NCBI GenBank assembly: GCA_963817485.1
Contig: CAWFOR010000027.1
Span: 23,026-87,025 of the forward strand
Source: Hyphomicrobium_A sp963817485
GTDB lineage: Bacteria; Pseudomonadota; Alphaproteobacteria; Rhizobiales; Hyphomicrobiaceae
Direction: 5' to 3'
DNA: 64,000 nt
The notes below the pieces were generated by a model. It made no database searches, was not told the origin of the DNA, and saw only the letters and a list, made by a program, of their open reading frames with translations. Each line of letters starts with the position of its first letter. Position 1 is the stretch's first letter. The position numbers and the translations under genes are program-made. Of this stretch, positions 57,900-64,000 are shown one piece after another.

Positions 57900-57924
57900 A
57901 ACGCGCCGGCTTGCCGCCGGTTCC
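57900..57924 (-). promoter_or_regulatory. EcfG-type general stress promoter (perfect match) for the 57688-57873 gene
   Basis: On the minus strand GGAAC (57924-57920), a 16-base spacer and CGTT (57903-57900). This equals the published alphaproteobacterial EcfG consensus GGAAC-N16/17-cGTT. Transcription would start near 57893, about 20 bases before the ATG, leaving room for the ribosome binding site. Confidence 0.75.
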
Positions 57925-57975
57925 GGGGATGGCCCCATTCATCGGGGCCGCATTCTTTTGCCGAATGAGGTTCGC

Positions 57976-58188
57976 TCAGTTCGGCACTACCTCCACCGTC
58001 GTCCGCGGGGCGGTCTCGCGCATGCCAAGCCTGTCGCCGAAGAAGACAACGACGCAGGTTACGATGAAGGCGAGGAGCACTATCAGTCCCAAGGGCGCGG
58101 ACCGATCGCGCCGGGCGGGTATGATCTTGCGCTCGACCAGCACCTCGCCGGGCTCGACCTGGACGTTTTCGTTTCCAACCTGGGCCAC
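57976..58188 (-). CDS. Tiny single-pass membrane protein (70 residues)
   Basis: Begins with GTG: VAQVGNENVQVEPGEVLVER, then KIIPARRDRSAPLG and one membrane segment (about residues 32-52, LIVLLAFIVTCVVVFFGD), with a short tail ending VEVVPN. A near-ideal AGGAGGTG lies four to five bases before the GTG. An EcfG-like promoter lies about 41 bases upstream, back to back with that of the LigD-like gene. The function is unknown. Its coding pattern and control signals strongly support a real gene. Confidence 0.75.
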   Translation of the reverse strand: MAQVGNENVQVEPGEVLVERKIIPARRDRSAPLGLIVLLAFIVTCVVVFFGDRLGMRETAPRTTVEVVPN

Positions 58189-58228
58189 GGCACACCTCCT
58201 GACACGTTGGCGATTGTGTTGGCACTTG

Positions 58229-58254
58229 AACTTCCATCTCGCTCGGTTTGTTCC
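58229..58254 (-). promoter_or_regulatory. EcfG-type promoter for the 57976-58188 gene
   Basis: On the minus strand GGAAC (58254-58250), a 17-base spacer and AGTT (58232-58229). It differs from the consensus only at the weakly conserved first -10 base. The predicted start lies about 30-35 bases before the GTG. Confidence 0.6.
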
Positions 58255-58275
58255 GGAGCTGTTATCTTGGCGTTA

Positions 58276-58301
58276 GGAACGCCGCGCCGAAGCTCGGCGT
58301 T
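58276..58301 (+). promoter_or_regulatory. EcfG-type promoter for the LigD phosphoesterase gene
   Basis: GGAAC (58276-58280), a 17-base spacer and CGTT (58298-58301), a full consensus match. The start codon is 47 bases downstream. The -35 boxes of this and the opposite promoter are only 21 bases apart. Confidence 0.72.
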
Positions 58302-58348
58302 TCACAACGGGTTCAGCCGTTCTGCAAGGACGCTGGAGCGAAAGCTCG

Positions 58349-59074
58349 ATGGCAAAGAAGAAGCTCTCCGAATACCGCGCCAAGCGCGACTTCAAGAAGA
58401 CGGCGGAGCCCGCCGGCAAAACAGCTGTCCGCAGCGCGGAATATCCGCGCTTTGTCATCCAGAAGCATGACGCGACGCGCCTGCACTACGATCTCCGCCT
58501 CGAGGTCGACGGCGTGTTTCGGTCGTGGGCCGTCACCAAGGGCCCTTCGCTCGACCCGCACGACAAGCGCCTCGCGGTCGAGGTTGAGGACCACCCTCTC
58601 GATTACGGCGATTTCGAAGGCACGATCCCCAAGGGCGAGTACGGCGGCGGCACCGTCATGGTGTGGGACCGCGGGTTTTGGATGCCGGAAGGAAACAAGT
58701 CGGCGGCCGAGCAACTCCGAGACGGCGAATTGAAGCTCGTGTTCGCGGGACAGAAGCTGAAAGGGAGCTGGGTGCTCGTGCGCATGAAGGGCGACCGCTT
58801 CGGCGGCAAGCGCACCAACTGGCTGCTGATCAAGCATCGCGACGAGTGGGCCAAGGACGGCGACGCCGACAAGCTCCTGAACAAGGACCGCTCGGCCGCC
58901 TCTGGGCGCACTATGGGCCAGATTGCGCGCGGCGAGGGCAAGGCGCCGGAAAGCTTCATGCTGTCGAAGTCGAGGACGAAGCTCGCCAAGTCCGACGCTA
59001 TCTGGCACTCGAGCAAGTCGGCGGAGCAGGCAAGCACGCCTCCGCGGCGGTCCCGCGCTCGCAAGACGGCGTGA
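58349..59074 (+). CDS. Stand-alone LigD-type 3'-phosphoesterase domain protein
   Basis: A 241-residue protein consisting of the phosphoesterase (PE) domain of the bacterial NHEJ ligase LigD. Visible motifs are RFVIQKHDATRLHYDLRLEV (metal-binding His/Asp), SWAVTKGPSLDP, EDHPLDYGDFEGTIPKGEYG and FGGKRTNWLLIKHRDE. A basic Lys/Ser/Arg tail follows (PPRRSRARKTA). The PE domain trims 3' phosphates and ribonucleotides at DNA ends. No ligase or polymerase domain and no ku gene is adjacent. The tail KSDAIWHSSK resembles the linker that leads to the ligase domain in full LigD. An EcfG-type promoter precedes it. Confidence 0.9.
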   Translation: MAKKKLSEYRAKRDFKKTAEPAGKTAVRSAEYPRFVIQKHDATRLHYDLRLEVDGVFRSWAVTKGPSLDPHDKRLAVEVEDHPLDYGDFEGTIPKGEYGGGTVMVWDRGFWMPEGNKSAAEQLRDGELKLVFAGQKLKGSWVLVRMKGDRFGGKRTNWLLIKHRDEWAKDGDADKLLNKDRSAASGRTMGQIARGEGKAPESFMLSKSRTKLAKSDAIWHSSKSAEQASTPPRRSRARKTA

Positions 59075-59088
59075 CGGCACCAAGGCGT

Positions 59089-59113
59089 GGAACCGGGCCG
59101 TCGGCCCCGTGTT
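59089..59113 (+). promoter_or_regulatory. Possible weak EcfG-type promoter for the sorbosone-dehydrogenase-like gene
   Basis: GGAAC (59089-59093), a 16-base spacer and TGTT (59110-59113). The -10 keeps GTT but not the leading C. The gene starts 33 bases downstream. Weaker than the three sites on its left and could be chance. Confidence 0.35.
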
Positions 59114-59146
59114 GCAGGCATGAACATCTGATTACGCGGAGTTCGC

Positions 59147-60478
59147 ATGCGCACTGTCGTTGCACTGGCTTTCCTAGGGCTTCTTCTTTTCGCGGCGACG
59201 GCGACCGGAGAGGAGTACGCGCCGGGTTACGGCCCCAACCCGCAGCTTCCGGAGCCGGAGCATTCCCTCGTCCCGACCGTCAACATCGCGCCGGCGAAGA
59301 GCTGGCCCGCCGGAGCTACGCCCACCGCCGCTGGTGGCCTGCAGGTTACGGCCTTCGCCAAGGATCTCGATCATCCGCGCTGGCTCTATGTGCTGCCGAA
59401 TGGCGACGTCCTCGTCGCGGAGACCGACGCGCCACCGCGGCCCGAGGAAGGCAATGGTCTCAAGGCGTGGTTCACGAGCTTCTTCCAGAAGCGCGCGGGT
59501 AGCACCAGAACGGCAAGCCCCAACCGCATCACGCTCCTACGCGATGGCGACGGCGACGGGATCGCCGAGATCAAGCGCCCATTCCTGACCGGGCTCAATT
59601 CGCCCTTCGGGATGGCGCTCGTAGGCGATGCTCTCTATGTCGCGAACACGGATGCGCTGATGCGCTTCCACTACGACGGAGAGACTGTATCGCCGACGGG
59701 CGAGAAGGTCGCGGACCTGCCGGGCGGGCCCATCGACCACCACTGGACCAAGAATGTCATCGCCGGCGAGGACGGCAAGAAGCTCTATGTGACTGTCGGC
59801 TCCAACAGCAACGTGGGCGAGAACGGCCTCGACATGGAGGAAGGCCGCGCGGCGATCCTCGAGATCGACCCGTCGACGGGCAAGAGCCGCATATTCGCGT
59901 CCGGTATGCGCAACCCGAACGGCATGGGCTGGCAGCCGCAGTCAAAACAATTGTGGACCGTCGTCAACGAGCGCGACGAGCTCGGCAACGATCTGGTGCC
60001 CGACTATCTGACGAGCGTGAAGGACGGCGGCTTCTACGGTTGGCCCTTCAGCTACTTCGGGCAGCACGTCGATACGCGCGTGAAGGAGCCGAGGCCCGAT
60101 CTCGTCGCTAAGGCGCTCGTGCCCGACTATGGGCTTGGCGCGCACACCGCCTCGCTGGGGCTCGCCTTCTACGACGGCAAGCTGTTGCCCGAGCATTTCC
60201 AGGGCGGCGCCTTCGTCGGCCAGCACGGGTCCTGGAACCGCGAGCCACGCGCCGGCTACAAGGTGATCTTCGTGCCGTTCAAGGACGGGCAGCCGTCGGG
60301 TCCGCCGGAGGACATCCTGACCGGCTTCGTCGACGCCGCCGGGAATGCGCGTGGGCGCCCGGTGGGCGCCGCGGTCGGGAAGACAGGCGCGTTGCTCGTG
60401 GCGGACGACGTCGGCAATACTATCTGGCGGGTCGCCCCGGCTCTGCCCAAGCAGGCGCTTGTCCAGCCGGACCGCTAA
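59147..60478 (+). CDS. Periplasmic PQQ-dependent sorbosone/glucose dehydrogenase-like protein
   Basis: A 443-residue exported beta-propeller with a signal peptide ending TATGEEYAP. It matches the soluble glucose/L-sorbosone dehydrogenase family: LDHPRWLYVLPNGDVLVAET, LNSPFGMALVGDALYVANTD, LYVTVGSNSNVGENGLD, FASGMRNPNGMGWQPQS, LWTVVNERDELGNDLVPDYL and GQHGSWNREPRAGYKV. Known members use PQQ and Ca2+ to oxidise sugars in the periplasm. pqqE lies 2.6 kb away, so the cofactor is probably made by this organism. The substrate is unknown. Confidence 0.88.
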   Translation: MRTVVALAFLGLLLFAATATGEEYAPGYGPNPQLPEPEHSLVPTVNIAPAKSWPAGATPTAAGGLQVTAFAKDLDHPRWLYVLPNGDVLVAETDAPPRPEEGNGLKAWFTSFFQKRAGSTRTASPNRITLLRDGDGDGIAEIKRPFLTGLNSPFGMALVGDALYVANTDALMRFHYDGETVSPTGEKVADLPGGPIDHHWTKNVIAGEDGKKLYVTVGSNSNVGENGLDMEEGRAAILEIDPSTGKSRIFASGMRNPNGMGWQPQSKQLWTVVNERDELGNDLVPDYLTSVKDGGFYGWPFSYFGQHVDTRVKEPRPDLVAKALVPDYGLGAHTASLGLAFYDGKLLPEHFQGGAFVGQHGSWNREPRAGYKVIFVPFKDGQPSGPPEDILTGFVDAAGNARGRPVGAAVGKTGALLVADDVGNTIWRVAPALPKQALVQPDR

Positions 60479-60481
60479 GCT

Positions 60482-63040
60482 CTAGGCGCTGCGCGCGCGC
60501 TGCCCCCGATTCAAGTAGCCCGGCACCTGTAGGGCCTGCAGAGGCTTTGCAAAGAGGAACCCTTGCATCGTGTCGCAGCCCATCGTGCGCAGGAGCATGA
60601 GCTGCGTGGGCGTCTCGACCCCCTCGATCGTCGTCTCGATCCTGAGGCTCTGCGCAAGCTGCGTAATCGTGCGCACGATCGCCATGTTGTCGGGGTTGGT
60701 CTCCATATCGCTCACGAAGGTGCGGTCCACCTTCAAGCGATCGATCGGCAGCTTCTTCAAGTGGGATAGAGAGCCAAAACCCGTGCCGAAATCGTCGAGC
60801 GCGATCTCGACGCCGAGGTCATGCAGCTTCTCGAGCGCCACGGCTACGCTGCCGGCGCCGCGGCCGAGGAAGACGCGCTCCGTGACCTCGATGCAGAGGC
60901 GCTGCGGCGAGACTCCCGTCTGTTGCAGCTTATCGCGCACGAGCTCCGCAAACGTGCCCAACGCAAAATCCGCGGAGGTGACGTTGACGGCGACGCGGCC
61001 GAATTCGAGCCCGCTTCGCTCCCACGCCGCCACCTGCCGCAGCGCGTGGTCGACGACCCAGCGGCCGACCTCGGCCGCCAAATTGGGATCGTCGAGCACG
61101 TCCTCGAAGTCGCCGGGAGCGAGCTGCCCGCGCAGCGGATGGTTCCAGCGCAGCAGCGCCTCGAAGCCAACGGGATGCAACTTGGATACCGAGACGATCG
61201 GCTGGTACAGCAGGCAGAGCTCGTTCGTCAGCAGCGCGCGTTGGATGTCGCGGTGCAGCTTGTAGGTCCGCTCCAGCGATGCCCGCATGTCGCAGGAGAA
61301 GAATTGATGGCGGTCGCGCCCGAGCTCCTTGGCGCGGTAGAGAGCGAGATCGGCGTTCTTGAGCAGCTCGCTCGCGCCGGTGGCGTCGGTCGGGAAAATG
61401 GTGAGTCCGAGGCTGATTGTGCATCGGTGCTGGACGCCGCCGACCACGACGGGGTCAGTCAGCGCCGAGAACATGGAGGCAATCGCCTTATCGAGCTTCG
61501 CGGTGCCGTCCTCCATGGAGATGAGCACGGCGAACTCGTCGCCGCCGAGGCGGGCAATGCTGGCGTCGGGTTTGAGCGCGGCTTCGAGCCGGGTCGCGAT
61601 CTCCTTCAGCAGCTCATCGCCCGCCGCGTGTCCGAGGATGTCGTTCGTCTCCTTGAAGCGATCGACGTCGATCAAGCCGACGGCGAACTGCTGACCGGCG
61701 GCTCCGGCGGAAGCGAGCAGCGCCTGCAGGTTCTCGTTGAACTGCAGCCGGTTCGGCAATCCCGTCAGGCTGTCGAGCTTGGCGAGCCGCCAGAGCTGAT
61801 GCTCGAGCTTCTTGCGCTCGGTGATCTCCTCGGTGAGCATCATGATGCCGCCGATGGTGCCGTCGTCTAGGTGCCAGGGCCGCACCTCCCAGCGGATGAT
61901 GTTGCTCGATCCGTCCGCGCGCTCGAATACCTCCTCGGGCGAGCTTTCGGTCGCACCAGCCAAGATGCGCAGATGCTTCGCGCGCCAATGGGGCGGGATC
62001 TCCGGGAAAACATCGTAGTGGTGGCGACCCACGAGCGATTCCTCGGGGAGCTTGTAGTCGTGCAGCCAACGGTCGGAGTGGGCAACGTAGCGCATTTCGG
62101 TGTCGAACATGGCGACGGCGGCGGGCGCGTGCTTGATGAAGGCGGTGAGCGTCGAGTGCGCGCGCATGAGCTCCAGCTCGGCACGCCGGCGCTCGGTTGT
62201 GTCGACGTAGATGTTGAGGTGTCGGTCGCCGGGAATGGGGATGCAGGAAATCTCGAGCACCTTGCCGGTGTTCTCATTCCTTTCCTGGATGATAGGAACC
62301 GGACTCAAAAGCGTCTTGAGCCGGTGGGCGATTGCCTCCTCCACGGGAAGCTCCGTTCCGTAGTCGCCCCGCTCGGCGCGGAAGCGAACGAGCGTCTCGA
62401 GCTTCGGATGACCGTCTGCGAACAGCGTCTCGGGCAGATCGAGCAGCGTCCGGTAGAGCCGGTTGCTCACGAGCCGTCCGTCGCGATTGACGAGCGCGAT
62501 GCCGCCGGGGAAATTGTCGATCATCGATTGCAGAGTCTGCGCCTGCTGGCGGATGGGCGTAATGTCGGTGCTGATGGTGATGAACCGCTCGATCGCGCCT
62601 TCGCGATTGAAGCGCGGGATGACGATCGATTCAAACCAGACATCGGCGCCGCTCTTGCAGCGATCGCAGAACTCGCCGCGCCAGGTTCGGCCGGCGTGCA
62701 CGATGTGCCACATCTCCTCGAGCGATTCCGGCGCGTGCTGGCCAGAGCTCAACATCTCATACGGCTGCCCGAGGAGCTCTGATTCCGAATAGCCGATCAC
62801 CTCGCAGAAGCGCTTGTTCACTTCGATGAGGCGGCCGCTACAATCCGTGACCGTGATGCAGAAGTGATCTTCGAGCGCTTTGCGATAGCCGTCCAGGCGA
62901 TCGATGTCGCGAGCGTTGTAGATCTTCGACAGGATCCGGCGTTCCGCAAACCAGCGGCGTACTGCGCGCCAGTCGCCCAATATCCGTGAGAGCACGCCGG
63001 GGCCCCCAAAAAATCTTTGTTCTCCGGCGATTAGAGCCAA
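60482..63040 (-). CDS. PAS-GGDEF-EAL cyclic-di-GMP signalling protein
   Basis: Up to 852 residues, cytoplasmic, without membrane segments. Three PAS domains span about residues 45-170, 170-285 and 290-410, including FCEVIGYSESELLGQPYEML and HYDVFPEIPPHWRAKHL. The GGDEF domain (about 420-580) has the intact active site RLGGDEFAVL. The EAL domain (about 590-840) has FEALLRWNHP, NVTSADFALGTF and ALDDFGTGFGSLSHLKKLPI. Both cyclase and phosphodiesterase activities are possible. The start is uncertain: TTG 63040 opens the frame without a ribosome binding site, while GTG 62995 has GGGGG seven bases upstream. Confidence 0.92.
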   Translation of the reverse strand: MALIAGEQRFFGGPGVLSRILGDWRAVRRWFAERRILSKIYNARDIDRLDGYRKALEDHFCITVTDCSGRLIEVNKRFCEVIGYSESELLGQPYEMLSSGQHAPESLEEMWHIVHAGRTWRGEFCDRCKSGADVWFESIVIPRFNREGAIERFITISTDITPIRQQAQTLQSMIDNFPGGIALVNRDGRLVSNRLYRTLLDLPETLFADGHPKLETLVRFRAERGDYGTELPVEEAIAHRLKTLLSPVPIIQERNENTGKVLEISCIPIPGDRHLNIYVDTTERRRAELELMRAHSTLTAFIKHAPAAVAMFDTEMRYVAHSDRWLHDYKLPEESLVGRHHYDVFPEIPPHWRAKHLRILAGATESSPEEVFERADGSSNIIRWEVRPWHLDDGTIGGIMMLTEEITERKKLEHQLWRLAKLDSLTGLPNRLQFNENLQALLASAGAAGQQFAVGLIDVDRFKETNDILGHAAGDELLKEIATRLEAALKPDASIARLGGDEFAVLISMEDGTAKLDKAIASMFSALTDPVVVGGVQHRCTISLGLTIFPTDATGASELLKNADLALYRAKELGRDRHQFFSCDMRASLERTYKLHRDIQRALLTNELCLLYQPIVSVSKLHPVGFEALLRWNHPLRGQLAPGDFEDVLDDPNLAAEVGRWVVDHALRQVAAWERSGLEFGRVAVNVTSADFALGTFAELVRDKLQQTGVSPQRLCIEVTERVFLGRGAGSVAVALEKLHDLGVEIALDDFGTGFGSLSHLKKLPIDRLKVDRTFVSDMETNPDNMAIVRTITQLAQSLRIETTIEGVETPTQLMLLRTMGCDTMQGFLFAKPLQALQVPGYLNRGQRARSA

Positions 63041-63057
63041 AAATTGTTAACCCGATG

Positions 63058-64000
63058 TTATGTAATTCGCTCCGAGCCCAATTTGGTGTCCGACTGCTTA
63101 GCCCCAGCCCCCATTCGGCGGTAGACGAAGGGCGGCGCCGGCGCCTGCGACTCCCGCTCCGCTATCGCCGCGAACTCCCGGTGCCACGGGGATAGCGAGC
63201 AGGCCGGATCCGTTGCCGAGGCGTCGCCGGTCATGGCGAGCGCCTGGCAACGGCATCCCCCCCAATCGATCTCGCGCCGGTCGCAAGACCGGCACGGCTC
63301 TTTCATCCATTCGGTGCCGCGGAATTTCTGGAACGCTTGACCGTTGAACCAGATGTCTGCCAGCGGCTTCTCGCGGATGCTGTCGATTTGGAGGCCCGGG
63401 ATCGCCTCACAGGCATGGCACGGCAGCACCTTGCCCGAGGGCGTGATGTCCAAAAGGTTCCGCCCCCAGCCGCCCATGCAAGGCTTGGGGCGGACGGCAT
63501 AGTGATCGTGGGCCACGACATCGAACACGAGTATGCCCTTGAGCCGCTCCTTGGCCGCGTTGGTGATTTCGACGGAGCGCAGGAACTGCTCACGCGTCGG
63601 GATCAGCGCGGCGCGGTTAACGAGCGCCCAGGCGTAATACTGGGTATGCGCCACCTCGAGCCGCCCCGCGCCCACCTCGACCGCGTAGTCGATGATTGCC
63701 GGCAGGTTCTCGATGTTCTGCCGGTGGATCACCGCGTTGATCGTCAGCGGGAGGCTGAGCTCGCGCACCCAGCGAGCAACCCCGCGCTTCTTCAAGGCGC
63801 CGTCCCTGTAGCCCGAGATGCGCTCGGCGTTGGCGGGAGCGGCGTCCTGGATCGAGAGCTGGACGTGGTCGAGCCCGCGCTCTGCGAGTCCTGTGAGCCG
63901 CTCGCGTGTCAGCGTCACGCCCGAGGTGATGAGATTGGTGTAGAGGCCGGCGGCGACGGCGGACTCCAGGATCTGCTCGAGATCCTGGCGCACCGTTGGC
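63058..64000 (-). CDS. pqqE: PQQ biosynthesis radical-SAM enzyme PqqE (5' end cut by window edge)
   Basis: The C-terminal 313 residues of PqqE, the radical-SAM enzyme that links Glu and Tyr of the PqqA peptide. Visible are YTNLITSGVTLTRERL, DHVQLSIQDA, AHTQYYAWALVNRAALIPTR and the auxiliary Fe-S cluster cysteines in KPCMGGWGRNLLDITPSGKV, LPCHACEAIPGLQ and CRSCDRREIDWGGCRCQA. The radical-SAM CxxxCxxC lies beyond the window. Upstream pqq genes would be to the right. Its presence fits a methylotroph or sugar-oxidising lifestyle. Confidence 0.95.
   Translation of the reverse strand, partial: PTVRQDLEQILESAVAAGLYTNLITSGVTLTRERLTGLAERGLDHVQLSIQDAAPANAERISGYRDGALKKRGVARWVRELSLPLTINAVIHRQNIENLPAIIDYAVEVGAGRLEVAHTQYYAWALVNRAALIPTREQFLRSVEITNAAKERLKGILVFDVVAHDHYAVRPKPCMGGWGRNLLDITPSGKVLPCHACEAIPGLQIDSIREKPLADIWFNGQAFQKFRGTEWMKEPCRSCDRREIDWGGCRCQALAMTGDASATDPACSLSPWHREFAAIAERESQAPAPPFVYRRMGAGAKQSDTKLGSERIT

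Noticed and set aside
1..64000. tRNA genes, rRNA genes, CRISPR arrays, transposases or integrases
   Set aside because: No T-arm type sequences in plausible context, no rRNA segments, no regularly spaced repeats and no recombinase motifs were noticed in reading the window.

Overview
The window looks like chromosome of a high-G+C alphaproteobacterium of the order Hyphomicrobiales, probably near Hyphomicrobium or its relatives. This is inferred from the families present: MucR, DUF1491, DUF6456 and DUF5330 proteins, a phasin, a FeuP/FeuQ-type two-component pair, a cycHJKL-type cytochrome c maturation operon followed by degP, a two-component pair and glnE, and PQQ biosynthesis (pqqE) at the right edge. 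No rRNA, tRNA, CRISPR array, insertion sequence or prophage was seen.

Layout. 1-6.8 kb: a sulfate ABC transporter operon (cysTWA plus a CysB-type regulator), metC and an AapJ-like amino-acid-binding protein. 6.8-13.7 kb: two exported repeat proteins (one with a von Willebrand A domain), a nitroreductase, a frameshifted transglycosylase-like protein, nadK, cutA and a membrane-anchored protein. 14.5-15.8 kb: an orphan membrane protein whose C-terminus resembles the winged helix of phage/plasmid primases, closed by two tandem terminators. 15.9-25 kb: a NitT/TauT-type ABC transporter without a binding protein, an M16 peptidase, a broken GYD gene, a phasin, a BcsS-like protein and oligopeptidase B. 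25.4-33.3 kb: a MucR regulator, many small conserved proteins, SufE, DUF1254/DUF1214 partners and a class A penicillin-binding protein. 33.6-38.9 kb: a beta-propeller gene coupled to a MoaD-like gene, then a FeuN/FeuP/FeuQ-like locus. 39-51.4 kb: ccmIEFH, degP, a two-component pair and glnE. 51.5-57.2 kb: an ECF sigma/anti-sigma/metal-sensor operon, a degenerate histidine kinase and aminopeptidase N. 57.4-60.5 kb: three tiny genes, a stand-alone LigD phosphoesterase domain and a sorbosone-dehydrogenase-like protein. 60.5-64 kb: a PAS/GGDEF/EAL protein and pqqE.

Two signals go beyond ordinary annotation. First, the 57.9-58.3 kb cluster carries three matches to the alphaproteobacterial EcfG general-stress promoter (GGAAC-N16/17-cGTT). 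Two are back to back between a tiny membrane protein gene and the LigD phosphoesterase gene, and a perfect one precedes a second tiny membrane protein gene. A weaker match precedes the sorbosone-dehydrogenase gene. This suggests an unannotated general-stress island linked to DNA repair. Second, at least six loci carry single-base frameshifts where homology and codon pattern continue across the break. These are either residual assembly errors or real decay, and they change the call for pepN, two histidine kinases, a MoaD-like protein, a GYD protein and a transglycosylase-like protein.
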